IMG/VR virus record: IMGVR_UViG_3300026278_000005
Location: 1 to 22,485 of that record
DNA from: a virus
Length of the DNA: 22,485 bases
Reading direction: 5' to 3' (one strand)
The position numbers were made by a program, and so were the translations under genes. Positions 15,023 to 22,485 of this stretch are shown one piece after another. Numbering within the stretch: the stretch's first letter is position 1; every line of letters starts with the position of its first letter. The notes beneath the pieces are model-generated. The model worked only from the letters and a program-made list of their open reading frames with translations, made no database searches and was not told the origin of the DNA.

Positions 15023-15050
15023 GGCGGAGAATAACTCCGCCTTTGTTTTT
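15022..15050 (+). terminator. Intrinsic terminator after the tube gene
   Basis: AGGCGGAG (15022-15029) pairs with CTCCGCCT (15035-15042) over the 5-base loop AATAA, and TTGTTTTT follows. The hairpin begins at the tube stop codon. It would stop or thin transcription between the abundant tube protein and the chaperone/baseplate genes, which have no clear promoter of their own, so partial read-through is likely. Confidence 0.85.
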
Positions 15051-15070
15051 CCTTACCAGGAGTGAAAGCT

Positions 15071-15400
15071 ATGGAAGAACCAAAGCGACCAGGGCCTGAC
15101 CTTAGCAGGATGTACTGCGATGGGGAAGTGCTGCATGAAGAGCTCATAATGGGGATTCCCTTCAAGATAAGGGAAATAAGTGGCGAGCAATATACCGCCA
15201 TCATCGATAGGTGTACGGATGTTCGCCGCGGAACGCTGAACAGGAAGCAGTACTTCTCTGAGCTGGTGAAAGCATGCGTAGTGGAGCCTAGTGTGGATGT
15301 TGATAGACTGAAGCCGGGACCATTGACACTGCTCATTTCTGCTATTGAGAATGCCTTGGGACTATCTGAGGTGGTGCAAAAAAACTTGCTCGGAAAGTGA
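15071..15400 (+). CDS. Tail assembly chaperone, short form (G-like)
   Basis: The shorter of the two tail chaperones, which bind the tape measure during tube assembly and are not in the finished virion. ATG 15071 is chosen because AGGAGTGA (15058-15065) lies 5 bases ahead; the GTG at 15062 belongs to that site. The product has 109 residues: a proline-rich start (EEPKRPGPDLS), a beta segment GIPFKIREISGEQYTAI, then RCTDVRRGTLNRKQYFSELV and SVDVDRLKPGPLTLLISAIE. That run (R...fs..lv...vVeP) is typical of tail chaperones of this type. It ends 215 bases before the tape measure ATG. The slippery heptamer lies 5 codons before its stop. Confidence 0.8.
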   Translation: MEEPKRPGPDLSRMYCDGEVLHEELIMGIPFKIREISGEQYTAIIDRCTDVRRGTLNRKQYFSELVKACVVEPSVDVDRLKPGPLTLLISAIENALGLSEVVQKNLLGK

Positions 15401-15597
15401 AGGAAGAGGAGTATGATTTTTTTCTGGTCGCGAAGGAATTTGGCAGGGACGTAGACACCGTTATGCGATGGCCTTTGCAAAAGTTCTTTCGCCACAGAAT
15501 TTTCCTCAAGGAGTACTATGAGAACCAAGTCTTTAGTGAGAAGCGGGGGCAGTCGAAGCCAAGGCCGGTAAGTAAGCACGCTGTTCAATTCAGGTGA
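15071..15597 (+). CDS. Tail assembly chaperone, -1 frameshift form (GT-like)
   Basis: The longer chaperone made by ribosomes that slip back one base at A-AAA-AAC (15379-15385). The downstream frame is open from the slip to TGA 15595-15597, giving about 104 shared residues plus 71 new ones, near 175 in all. The added part starts KLARKVKEEEYDFFLVAKEF and is helical and basic, with ENQVFSEKRGQSKPRP near the end, as in T-domains that bind the tape measure. The shifted frame has no ATG start of its own in a proper place (GTG 15397 overlaps the stop of the short form, without a ribosome site at the right distance). Production by frameshift is the known mechanism in lambda-like and many myoviral tails; here it is inferred from the sequence. 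Confidence 0.75.
15368..15385 (+). promoter_or_regulatory. Programmed -1 ribosomal frameshift site with upstream SD-like element
   Basis: The heptamer A-AAA-AAC (15379-15385) is in exact X-XXY-YYZ phase with the chaperone frame (codons CAA AAA AAC). An SD-like GAGGTGG (15368-15374) lies 4 bases upstream of the heptamer, comparable to the stimulatory element of bacterial dnaX. No strong downstream hairpin was seen. Slippage joins the short chaperone to the frame ending at 15597. Confidence 0.75.
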
Positions 15598-15601
15598 GAA
15601 C

Positions 15602-18247
15602 ATGGTTGGAAGGCCGAGGGAAGAAATCGTTGGTCCCGGAGCTGGAGGCATCGCGTTCAAAATGAAGATAGAGGGCATGGATCAAGTCGTTGAACAGATG
15701 GACAAGGGCAGGAAAGCGGCAGATGCTGAAGCTCAAGCAATGACTGGTCTTCGAACCTCGCTTCTATTTCTTTCGTTCGGTATGCTTGCTGCCGGAGGAC
15801 TGATGTCAAGGGCCTCTATGCAGTTTAGGAAAGCGATGGGAGACATGGTGGAGGCTTACACGGAGGTTGAACATCAGTCCGTCGTCGTTGGCACTATTAT
15901 GAATGCTAACGAGGAAAACACGCGAGCGCTTCGTCAAGAGATGATAAGGCTAGGAAGAGATACCGAGTGGACAGCAGCACAAGCAGGCGAAGCAATGAGA
16001 GAGCTCGCCATGTCGGGTTTGAGCTTCCAGGAAACGATGGGTGCTGCACGAGGAGTTTTGAAGCTTGCTACCATTGGGCTTGTGGATACTGCAGCTGCTG
16101 CTAATCTGGCTGTCGGTGTTTTACGTGGATTCAATCTTAATACGGCTACTGCCGCTGATACTGCGGGCAGCATGACAGTAGTTGTTTCAGAGCTCGCTCA
16201 AGCAGCCACACATTCAGCTGCTACCGTGGATCAGTTCGCAGAGGCACTGAAGTTTGCTTCCGCTGCAGCAGAGGCTGCAGGAATCTCGATGGAAGAGACG
16301 CTTGCCGTTCTTATGATTGCCTCCGATAACATGGTCCGAGCGGGCTTGGCGGGTAGAGCGTTAAGAAGGTCTTTGATAAGGTTGCAACAGGCCGCTGGTG
16401 GAGTTGCAGAGGAGACAAAAGGTGTCCAAGAGATGCTTGACACCTTGGGATTGTCTCTAGTTGACGAGACGGGTAATGTTAAGTCTCTCGCGGACGTCGT
16501 GGATGAGTTGAATGGTGCTATGTCCGGGATGGCGACTGCTGAACGAAACTCTGCTTTAGCAGCCCTATTTGGTGCTGAATCGATCACCATGTGGTCAGCG
16601 CTGCTGCGTGAAGGCGGTGATGCAATCAGGGAGAGGGAGCTAGGTCTAACTGCAGCAGCTGCTAAGGAAGCTATTTTCATGCGGTTCTCCGAGGATTCGA
16701 CTCAACTACTCTTGAGATGGAGAGAGCAAGTCTCCCGGGGAACGGTGGACACTGCCGATTTGGCACGTCAGCTGTCAGAAATGGGGTTTGCTGGTGAAGA
16801 AATTGACGCGATAATTTCAACTATTACGGTGGATCTTGAGAACGCGGATAGCGTCATTCGGGATGCTGCAATCGCTTCTGAGGTAACAGCTAAAAGGCTA
16901 GAAACCCTAAAGGGAACTACGGAAATGTTCAAAAGTAGCTTAGAGGCATTATACGCGTCTATCTCTCAGGAGATTGCACCCATCTTTCTCTGGTGGAATA
17001 AGCTACTGAAAGCCCTTGCAGACTGGATGCTAGGACTTCCGACACCGATAAAGGTACTGATAGGGGTGTTAGTGATCGTGGGATATTTGTTTACGACGAT
17101 AGGGTCTAAGATCTTACTTACCACCGGTACCTTAGTCATGATGGCAGCTGCAGTCGTACTATTGAATAAGCAGATGGGTAAAGGAATGACGAGTGCGATG
17201 CTTTTCAAAGAGGCTTTCGGGGCACTCGGGATTGCGGCAAGGCAGACGGCAGTTAGCTTATCATTCCTGGCACTTAAGCTAGTAGCGGTGACAGCGGCCG
17301 CTGCTGGATTGATTCTAGAGTTCATGTTTCTTGATGACGCGATGAAAGAGGGTAACTACTGGGTGGCAGCCGCAACTGCAGGCATGATAGCACTGGAAAT
17401 TGCTACTGTAGCAGCGAATATTGCGTCTTTACACTTTACGACATCGATGAGGGTACTTAATGCCACGGTCAATAGACATATTATCGCACAGAAGATTTAT
17501 AATGCCCTGCTGGTGCTGTACAATAAGCTTATGAATATCACCGCTCTCTCGAACCTTCGCGCATGGGTAGCGATGAAGTTGCAAACGCTCCAGATGTACG
17601 CGCAGATTATGGCAACAAGGCTTGCAACCATCGCTCAGTGGAACTGGAATCTGGCCATGCGCGCTTCACCAATATTGTTTCTCATAGGTGCAATAGCAGC
17701 AATGGCAGGGAATCTGCCATTCTTAACGGTGGGCTTGACTGCTGTTGCGATTGCAACATGGGCATGGAACGCGAGTCTTTATGCTAACCCGATAGTGTTG
17801 ATCATAACAGCGATATTCGCGCTTATAATGGCACTGGTTGAGCTTGTGAGACATCTGAAGGAAGTCACCGAGTGGTTTAAGGCGGGATGGGACTGGATGT
17901 TTGGAAGCCCCGACACTATCTTCGATCATGTTGCCTGGGGAGCAAGCGCTGCACAGGCTTCTGTCGCTGACTTGGGTAACACTCTTAAGAGCACGAACAA
18001 GGAGTGGGCGAAGAGCGTTAAGTTGAGTGAAATGACCACTATAGGAGGGCCTAGAGCTCCCCCGGCTACGGTTAATAAGGGGGTTAGCATTATTAATCCA
18101 AGTCTTAGCGTAAACCTCGGAGGGGTTAAAATCGCAGGTCCAATGCAGGAGGACCAGTTAAAGAATGTGATTAATCAGGCTGCCGATGAAGCAATGAAAC
18201 GGTGGAACGCGTCTTTTGCAGCTGAATCAGAAGAGGTGACTCGATGA
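15602..18247 (+). CDS. Tape measure protein
   Basis: Sets tail length and is carried within the tube. 881 residues, ATG 15602 four bases after the chaperone stop. The N-terminal third carries the TP901/PhageMin_Tail core: segments such as SVVVGTIMNANEENTRALRQ, DTEWTAAQAGEAMRELAMSG (about 119-138), LGFN-type loop GVLRGFNLN, and QFAEALKFASAAAEAAGISM. Between about 480 and 580, and again 685-750, there are long hydrophobic helices (LIGVLVIVGYLF, FLIGAIAAMAG, IVLIITAIFALIMALVELV), usual in tape measures and thought to help in membrane passage. The C-terminal 80 residues are polar. By the common rule of about 0.15 nm per residue, the tail would be near 130 nm long. It overlaps the next gene by 4 bases (ATGA). 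No peptidase or lysozyme domain was seen. Confidence 0.9.
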   Translation: MVGRPREEIVGPGAGGIAFKMKIEGMDQVVEQMDKGRKAADAEAQAMTGLRTSLLFLSFGMLAAGGLMSRASMQFRKAMGDMVEAYTEVEHQSVVVGTIMNANEENTRALRQEMIRLGRDTEWTAAQAGEAMRELAMSGLSFQETMGAARGVLKLATIGLVDTAAAANLAVGVLRGFNLNTATAADTAGSMTVVVSELAQAATHSAATVDQFAEALKFASAAAEAAGISMEETLAVLMIASDNMVRAGLAGRALRRSLIRLQQAAGGVAEETKGVQEMLDTLGLSLVDETGNVKSLADVVDELNGAMSGMATAERNSALAALFGAESITMWSALLREGGDAIRERELGLTAAAAKEAIFMRFSEDSTQLLLRWREQVSRGTVDTADLARQLSEMGFAGEEIDAIISTITVDLENADSVIRDAAIASEVTAKRLETLKGTTEMFKSSLEALYASISQEIAPIFLWWNKLLKALADWMLGLPTPIKVLIGVLVIVGYLFTTIGSKILLTTGTLVMMAAAVVLLNKQMGKGMTSAMLFKEAFGALGIAARQTAVSLSFLALKLVAVTAAAAGLILEFMFLDDAMKEGNYWVAAATAGMIALEIATVAANIASLHFTTSMRVLNATVNRHIIAQKIYNALLVLYNKLMNITALSNLRAWVAMKLQTLQMYAQIMATRLATIAQWNWNLAMRASPILFLIGAIAAMAGNLPFLTVGLTAVAIATWAWNASLYANPIVLIITAIFALIMALVELVRHLKEVTEWFKAGWDWMFGSPDTIFDHVAWGASAAQASVADLGNTLKSTNKEWAKSVKLSEMTTIGGPRAPPATVNKGVSIINPSLSVNLGGVKIAGPMQEDQLKNVINQAADEAMKRWNASFAAESEEVTR

Positions 18248-18846
18248 ACGAAGACGTTTACCTTGCGTTCCTAGATAAGGACGGAAACGCAATCGAGGTT
18301 AGGCAGTTTAAGGCAGTCTCGGCACTTGACCTATCGCTTAGCTCGCAAGTGACTGAAGAAGTAGTAGAATCAGGAGCAGTCATCGCGGATCATATACTCC
18401 ATGCGCAGCCGAGCTTTGAGATGAGACTCCGCCTCTTCGATGACCATAGCCCTGGCAAATATGGGTTTAGGACAAGGTACGAGGCGTACGAGTGGCTGTA
18501 CATGACTTGGTGGAATAAGAAAACATTTACAATGTATTGTGATTTTGGACAATTTGATGGGATGGTGATTGCTTCACTAGAACCTACGGTCGAGAATACC
18601 TCGGCTAACACGTTCGATGTTAAGATATCTTTCAGGCAAATAATGACTGTGGAATACTTGCCTGCGAACTTCCAATATGTGACTGATAAAGATGGGAAAG
18701 TGTACGAGGTTTCACCGATTACGAAGGATGGAGAACAAGTAACCCTTTATCGGCCGCACAAGAAGAATGAAGAAAATAAGTCCGCTTGGGATAACTTTGT
18801 AGAGTGGGTTCAGAATAATCGTCCCGGATGGATTTGGCCTAAGTAA
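18244..18846 (+). CDS. Dit-like tail/baseplate adaptor protein
   Basis: A 200-residue protein translationally coupled to the tape measure (ATGA). The pattern VSALDLSLSSQVTEEVVESG, AVIADHILHAQPSFEMRLRL, and later TFDVKISFRQIM is that of Dit-like N-terminal domains in contractile tails. The family signature places a strand near the start, then the polar motif (v.....v..hpvesGa.isDHi...P..l.l) and ends with v.i.frqi. Such proteins sit between the last tube ring and the hub. The C-terminal 60 residues are charged and end in a tryptophan-rich helix (NFVEWVQNNRPGWIWPK). No LysM motif was seen. Family pattern is clear, its exact place in this baseplate is inferred. Confidence 0.7.
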   Translation: MNEDVYLAFLDKDGNAIEVRQFKAVSALDLSLSSQVTEEVVESGAVIADHILHAQPSFEMRLRLFDDHSPGKYGFRTRYEAYEWLYMTWWNKKTFTMYCDFGQFDGMVIASLEPTVENTSANTFDVKISFRQIMTVEYLPANFQYVTDKDGKVYEVSPITKDGEQVTLYRPHKKNEENKSAWDNFVEWVQNNRPGWIWPK

Positions 18847-18858
18847 GGAGGAGAAGTT

Positions 18859-19155
18859 ATGAATGTCTTTGAGATTAAGACAGATGCAAAGATCGGTTAC
18901 CCTCAGTCATTCTTCACGGTGATCAATGGAGTTAGTTTCATGTTTTCATTTAGATATAACGCTATAGAGGATTTTCTCATAGCATCTGTGGTTAGAGTAT
19001 TCGATAAGACGGTAGTGTTTCATGGGAAACTAGTTCCTGGGTACGATATCGCTGTTTATGAGCCTGTTTGGAGGACTCCGTACTTCTCAATGCTACCAAT
19101 TACAACGGATAAGGAAAATGTACAAATAGTGCTTGGACTTCCGGGGATGTCGTAA
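18859..19155 (+). CDS. Baseplate plug protein (Pam3 gp18-like)
   Basis: A 98-residue beta-rich protein, with AAGGAGGAG shortly before ATG 18859. It reads FEIKTDAKIGYPQSFFTVIN, GVSFMFSFRYNAIEDFLIAS, then LVPGYDIAVY, the layout of small plug proteins described for contractile baseplates (for example cyanophage Pam3 gp18). These fill the channel between hub and tube. It lies between the Dit-like adaptor and the hub, as in those viruses. The DNA here is A/T-richer than in the head genes. The assignment is by pattern and gene order. Confidence 0.6.
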   Translation: MNVFEIKTDAKIGYPQSFFTVINGVSFMFSFRYNAIEDFLIASVVRVFDKTVVFHGKLVPGYDIAVYEPVWRTPYFSMLPITTDKENVQIVLGLPGMS

Positions 19156-19156
19156 G

Positions 19157-20152
19157 ATGCTATTTGGAAGGTATACGGAAGTGGCAATAGGACCTTCTCC
19201 TAAGGCAGCTATAGGGGAGGCTCTCAAGGGAAGAATTTACGATACCGGAAAATATATTAATGGAAAATGGCGCCAAGGCATGAGGATCGAGTTTGAGGTT
19301 AACGGGGATAGTAGTTCCAAATCAGTGGAAACGACTATTGAGATTTGGAATATGGGAATCTTCGGGAGTTTATTTGGGCAGGACTCTGATGTAGTTCTAA
19401 AGAGTGGGTATTTAGATTTCTATAATACAATCTTTATAGGTAAAGTGCAAACTGTTGAGGTTAGAAGAGAGGGTGCTGATATTATTACTAAGTTTATTTG
19501 TAAAGAGCAAACGAAGGATTTATTGAATGTTTATGTTAATGCTTCATTTGTACAAGGGACTAAGTGGATGGATGTGTTAAAGAAGTTGTTGAGCTACACC
19601 GCGGTTCAAGTGGCATTCATTCAGGATGATGGTACAGTGGTCCCGGAAAAAAGGTTTTATGTCACATCCGACCAGTCTATTGGACGGTGGATCGATGTTA
19701 TTGTGAATAAGAAAATGGGAAGCGATTGGAAGTGGTATATCAGGAACGGGAACTTCTATGCTATGAGGAAAAATTATGCTTTTCCAACGGGGCTAAGGGT
19801 TAATGCTAAATCAGGACTTATTTCGGTGGTAAAAGCAGACACTAAGGCAACCGGGGAAAAGAAAGATGAATGGACCTTGCGTATGTTTCTCATTCCTAAG
19901 GTTAATAAGGACACTGTCTTCTTGGTTGAAAGCATTCCGGAGTCCTATGAACGAGGAAAAGGGGACATTATTACATACTCATCGGAACTTCAGCTATTCA
20001 AGGTTCAGAGCTTCAAGTATGTAAGTAATCAGAATGAACATGTGATTGAAGCGAACATAAAAAAGATCCAAGGGACTCAGGAAGCATTTCTTGCTTTTAG
20101 AGAAGGCATTCCATACGAATTTGATGAAGAGTTCGATGAGGAGGAAGGATAG
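19157..20152 (+). CDS. Baseplate hub protein (gp27/gpD-like)
   Basis: A 331-residue protein. I use ATG 19157, one base after the plug stop; an in-frame TTG at 19133 would overlap the plug gene. The N-terminal barrel reads GMRIEFEVNGDSSSKSVETT and IEIWNMG, then VLKSGYLDF and IFIGKVQTVEVRREGADI: the typical strands of hub proteins, with the G-x-v-x-x-v-x-v-x-r-x-G pattern. The middle helical part (FVQGTKWMDVLKKLLSYTA) and the segment YVTSDQSIGRWIDVIVNKKM fit the domain that binds the spike. The C-terminus is acidic (EFDEEFDEEEG). The gene before the spike is the usual place. This is the most A/T-rich gene of the window, with many AAT, TTA and ATT codons. Confidence 0.75.
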   Translation: MLFGRYTEVAIGPSPKAAIGEALKGRIYDTGKYINGKWRQGMRIEFEVNGDSSSKSVETTIEIWNMGIFGSLFGQDSDVVLKSGYLDFYNTIFIGKVQTVEVRREGADIITKFICKEQTKDLLNVYVNASFVQGTKWMDVLKKLLSYTAVQVAFIQDDGTVVPEKRFYVTSDQSIGRWIDVIVNKKMGSDWKWYIRNGNFYAMRKNYAFPTGLRVNAKSGLISVVKADTKATGEKKDEWTLRMFLIPKVNKDTVFLVESIPESYERGKGDIITYSSELQLFKVQSFKYVSNQNEHVIEANIKKIQGTQEAFLAFREGIPYEFDEEFDEEEG

Positions 20153-20154
20153 AG

Positions 20155-20883
20155 TTGCCGGTTGTAGGCCCTGGTCCAGCGAAAAGAGTCTGGGATTTAA
20201 TTAATCAGAGGCTCACTGGGGTTTGGACTTTAGTACCCGCCATAGTGGATGCTGTTCACCGGGAAGAGATGACGTGCGACATAAGGGTCAAGGTAACGAG
20301 GGAAAAGCAAAACTACGTGCAGGTTTTAGATGTACCGGTAGTGTTTCCTAAGGGTGGCACATCTGTTGTTCTAATGCCCATCCAAATTGGGGATGTGGTT
20401 CTAGCTGGATTCTCCAAGTGGTCGATGGAAAACCTTCTTGTGGACAATAAGCTAGTCGTCAAGAAAGACCTAGATAACGATGTACAGTTTCATTACCGCG
20501 ATGCCTTTATCCTTGGGGGTTTTGCCACACAGAACGAGCTCGAGATTAACGGGTGGGAGATTCCAGAGGGAGACATTGTCATTTTTGATAAAGATAAGGT
20601 ACAGTTAGGAAAAGTTGTTTGGCTAACTGACGGTGGTACTCCTGAGGTTCCTGAAAATGGAATGATATGGAGGGATGGAGACACAATTTACGGTCACTCA
20701 CAAGGGGTTACAAGCAAGTGGGGCTCAGGCGGTGGCGGAGGCACAGCGTTACCTACGTATGTGCAAGCAACCGAGCCAGCGCTGGCACCTAATACACAAG
20801 CAATCTGGAAGGAAACAGTCTCAGGGAAGGTTTGGCTAGTGGCTAACGTTTCAGGAGTACAGTATAAAGTGGAGGTGTCCTAG
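20155..20883 (+). CDS. Baseplate spike protein, Gp138-N/gpV-like
   Basis: The cell-puncturing tip below the hub. TTG 20155 is the start, with GAGGAGGAAGG ahead and no better choice; 242 residues. Residues about 20-105 form the OB-type domain: PAIVDAVHREEMTCDIRVKV, VLDVPVVFPKGGTSVVLMP, IQIGDVVLAGFSKWSMENLL. This is the Gp138 N-terminal pattern (QIGDVVLAGF). The segment DVQFHYRDAFILGGF follows. The C-terminal half is strand-rich, with a G-rich turn (GSGGGGG) and a last domain ATEPALAPNTQAIWKETVSG then VWLVANVSG, typical of small trimeric tip domains. Unlike many spikes it has no HxH metal motif; those are found in the head-side genes instead. Confidence 0.75.
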   Translation: MPVVGPGPAKRVWDLINQRLTGVWTLVPAIVDAVHREEMTCDIRVKVTREKQNYVQVLDVPVVFPKGGTSVVLMPIQIGDVVLAGFSKWSMENLLVDNKLVVKKDLDNDVQFHYRDAFILGGFATQNELEINGWEIPEGDIVIFDKDKVQLGKVVWLTDGGTPEVPENGMIWRDGDTIYGHSQGVTSKWGSGGGGGTALPTYVQATEPALAPNTQAIWKETVSGKVWLVANVSGVQYKVEVS

Positions 20884-21240
20884 ATGTACGGAAAGACGTT
20901 TAAACTCGATGATAAGATGGATGTTGTCTTTAACGACCTTAAGGAGATTGACATGATCGAGGGACAGGACAAAGTAAAGCAGGACCTCGAGGTCTTATTT
21001 CGTACTCACCTTGGGGATGATATCTTTGCTCCTGATTTTGGATTTGACTTCGCACATGTGATGTCCGTTGATACTGATGCTGTTAAGAAAAGAGAGCTAG
21101 AGCTGGCTGCAATGAAGTATACATATACGAAGAATGTACTCGCGATCTCGGTGACCAGGAGTCAGCAGCAAGAGAAATGGTCGATGTCTTTGCTAATGTT
21201 AACTGGTGAAGAGATCAAAACACAGGTAACCTTAGAGTGA
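20884..21240 (+). CDS. Baseplate wedge protein, GPW/gp25-like
   Basis: 118 residues, the ATG directly after the spike stop. The signature is good: DMIEGQDKVKQDLEVLFRTH then LGDDIFAPDFGFDFAHVMS, matching the GPW/gp25 pattern (gi..v.qdi..lL.T..GEr...PdfG). The C-terminus has strand-loop-strand (VLAISVTRSQQQEKW, LMLTGEEIKTQVTLE). In T4 gp25 starts sheath assembly on the baseplate; in this short baseplate it would bridge hub and wedges. The next gene, J-like, is its usual neighbour. Confidence 0.88.
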   Translation: MYGKTFKLDDKMDVVFNDLKEIDMIEGQDKVKQDLEVLFRTHLGDDIFAPDFGFDFAHVMSVDTDAVKKRELELAAMKYTYTKNVLAISVTRSQQQEKWSMSLLMLTGEEIKTQVTLE

Positions 21241-21250
21241 GGTGGTCGTG

Positions 21251-22363
21251 ATGTCCTATGGGGTAGTGCCAAACGGATTTGTGGTTAAGACCTACGAGAC
21301 GATTCTCGCAGAAAAGAAGGAGAAAGCGAAAGAACTCTTCGGGAGTGACATCGATTTGACGGATACTAGTCCCCTGATGAAGCTCCTACAGATACAGGCT
21401 CTTGAGGAGCAAAGGCTTTGGGAAATGGCAGAAGCATTTTATTACTCCGCTTTCGTGGACTACGCGACAGGAGAGTCGTTGGACAGGGTTGCTGCTCTCA
21501 TAGGTCAGACGAGGAATGCAGCCTCTAAGGCGACTGGGCAGGTTACCTTTAGCGGGGTTAATGGAACAGTGATTCCTGCAGGCACTGTGGTTCAGACCTC
21601 TGGTGATGAGGCAATCAAGTTTGAGACAGATGCAGCGGTAACAATTGCCGGCGGTACTGCGACCGCGAACATTACTGCACAGGACCCTGGGACGGATGGT
21701 AATGTGGCCGCAAACACCATCACACAGCTTGAAACTCCAATACCTGGAGTTGTCTCGCTCACAAACTCTAGCGCAACGACGGGAGGCTCTGATGCTGAAG
21801 AGGATGATGCATTTAGGGTTAGGTGCAAGGGGGCTTTAACTGCTCTGGCTAGGGGTACGCTGGAAGCGATTAGGTTAGCGATTTTGGAAGTGGATGGTGT
21901 TATAAGTGTCAGCATCTATGAAGACCTAGATATACATAAGGTTACGGCCTACGTGTGGGGTGTAAGCTCGCCGAATGCGGAGGTGGATGCGGCTATCGAG
22001 AATTCGAGACCTGCGGGCATTCCGGTTGACTGGTATGAGGTTACTCAGCAGGATATTTACGTTGACGTAAAGGTACAGGTTGACAGGAATTTGGTACCTG
22101 CCGATGGTGCAACACAGATTCAGGACAAGATCCTAGAGTATCTAGGGGCTCTTGGTGCAGGTGAAGATGTAGTTTACATGAAGCTGGTCGATAGCGTCTG
22201 GGATGCAGAAGAGGACGAGGAGCACGCGTGGATAAAGGATATTACCTCACTGAAGGTTGGGACTTCATCCCCGCCGTTAGGAACTTCGAACATTGCGATC
22301 GCGGTTGATAAGAAGGCCGACTCAGATGCCTCGAAGGTAGTTGTTAGCCTGGAAGTAGTCTAA
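21251..22363 (+). CDS. Baseplate J-like wedge protein
   Basis: 370 residues. ATG 21251 is chosen since GAGGTGG (21239-21245) lies 5 bases ahead; GTG 21242 is within that site. It has the order of the baseplate J/gp47 family: VVKTYETILAEKKEKAKELF, then DLTDTSPLMKLLQIQALEEQ, FVDYATGESLDRVAALIG with R-x-A-x-x-A-x-G after it. The beta domain follows (VTFSGVNGTVIPAGTVVQTS, GTATANITAQDPGTDGNVAA). Then come TTGGSDAEEDDAFRVR and the segment LARGTLEAIRLAILEVDGVI, and a C-terminal domain with RPAGIPVDWYEVTQQDIYVD. Length and motif order are complete. It forms the wedge ring that changes shape on contraction. A strong terminator follows after 29 bases. Confidence 0.92.
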   Translation: MSYGVVPNGFVVKTYETILAEKKEKAKELFGSDIDLTDTSPLMKLLQIQALEEQRLWEMAEAFYYSAFVDYATGESLDRVAALIGQTRNAASKATGQVTFSGVNGTVIPAGTVVQTSGDEAIKFETDAAVTIAGGTATANITAQDPGTDGNVAANTITQLETPIPGVVSLTNSSATTGGSDAEEDDAFRVRCKGALTALARGTLEAIRLAILEVDGVISVSIYEDLDIHKVTAYVWGVSSPNAEVDAAIENSRPAGIPVDWYEVTQQDIYVDVKVQVDRNLVPADGATQIQDKILEYLGALGAGEDVVYMKLVDSVWDAEEDEEHAWIKDITSLKVGTSSPPLGTSNIAIAVDKKADSDASKVVVSLEVV

Positions 22364-22392
22364 AATCACGATGAATATTTCCCCCGCAGTCT

Positions 22393-22434
22393 GTCCAAGG
22401 GAGTTAACTCCTGGCTCCCTTGGACATTTTTTTT
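22393..22434 (+). terminator. Strong intrinsic terminator after the baseplate J gene
   Basis: GTCCAAGGGAG (22393-22403) pairs perfectly with CTCCCTTGGAC (22415-22425) over an 11-base loop, and ATTTTTTTT follows. The 11 bp stem plus 8 T's is a textbook bacterial rho-independent terminator and the best evidence in the window for a bacterial host. It ends the transcript that carries the tail genes. Confidence 0.93.
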
Positions 22435-22450
22435 CGCAAAGGGCGTCTCC

Positions 22451-22485
22451 ATGAAGCTCAGAGGGTTTACCTCCATCACCTACCT
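22451..22485 (+). CDS. Possible start of a further gene (partial)
   Basis: ATG 22451 opens a frame to the right edge: MKLRGFTSITY and on. There is only a weak purine run (AAAGGG, 22438-22443) before it. In related viruses the gene after baseplate J is the gpI-like/tail fibre group, but 11 codons show no family. Confidence 0.35.
   Translation, partial: MKLRGFTSITY

Noticed and set aside
15397-15597. Independent gene of 66 codons after the short chaperone
   Set aside because: Its frame is continuous with a -1 slip at the A-AAA-AAC site, so it is read as the C-terminal part of the long chaperone.
1-22485. tRNA genes, CRISPR arrays, insertion sequences or att repeats
   Set aside because: Read for cloverleaf-like segments, regular direct repeats and inverted ends; none found. 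The window is coding almost throughout.

Overview
This window is the head-and-tail morphogenesis region of a tailed virus or prophage (Caudoviricetes) with a contractile tail (myovirus type). All 22 genes I support lie on the + strand and are packed with gaps of a few bases or short overlaps. The order is classical: large terminase, portal, prohead protease, scaffold, decoration protein, major capsid protein, connector/neck proteins, sheath, tube, tail assembly chaperones, tape measure, baseplate (Dit-like adaptor, plug, hub, spike, gp25-like, J-like). The terminase frame is open to the left edge. The window ends just after a strong terminator and the possible first codons of another gene.

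The host looks bacterial. Two hairpin-plus-T-tract terminators are present (15022-15050 and 22393-22434), Shine-Dalgarno sequences (GAGGTGA, GGAGGAG) precede most genes, and GTG and TTG starts are used beside ATG. Arginine is written mostly with AGG/AGA, which is often seen in thermophiles and archaea, so a thermophilic host is possible. No gene names the host.

The remarkable part is 2810-8038. Where a roughly 200-300 residue prohead protease gene normally sits, there is a single 1652-codon frame. Read N to C it holds: a helical HxxxH domain; a tRNA-guanine transglycosylase/DpdA-like TIM-barrel domain; a second copy of the HxxxH domain; a nucleotidyltransferase-fold domain; an ATP-dependent DNA ligase core with its catalytic lysine; a LigD-type 3'-phosphoesterase-like domain; a triple HxH module; a second, more divergent phosphoesterase-like domain; and the XkdF/S78-type prohead protease at the C-terminus. 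A short gene just upstream carries another triple HxH module. Nucleotidyltransferase-ligase-phosphoesterase resembles the enzymatic content of bacterial non-homologous end-joining LigD, here tied to capsid maturation and to a base-exchange-like domain. My inference is that the protease frees these enzymes inside the prohead, so that they act on packaged or injected DNA.

From 8409 a short gap with a promoter-like sequence leads into the scaffold-decoration-capsid block, followed by connectors (10371-12886), then the sheath and tube (13246-15022), closed by a small terminator. The tail chaperone pair (15071-15597) has a textbook -1 frameshift heptamer. The tape measure and baseplate genes run to 22363, with a strong terminator at 22393-22434. 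No tRNA, CRISPR array, insertion sequence or att site was seen, and there is no gap above 100 bases.
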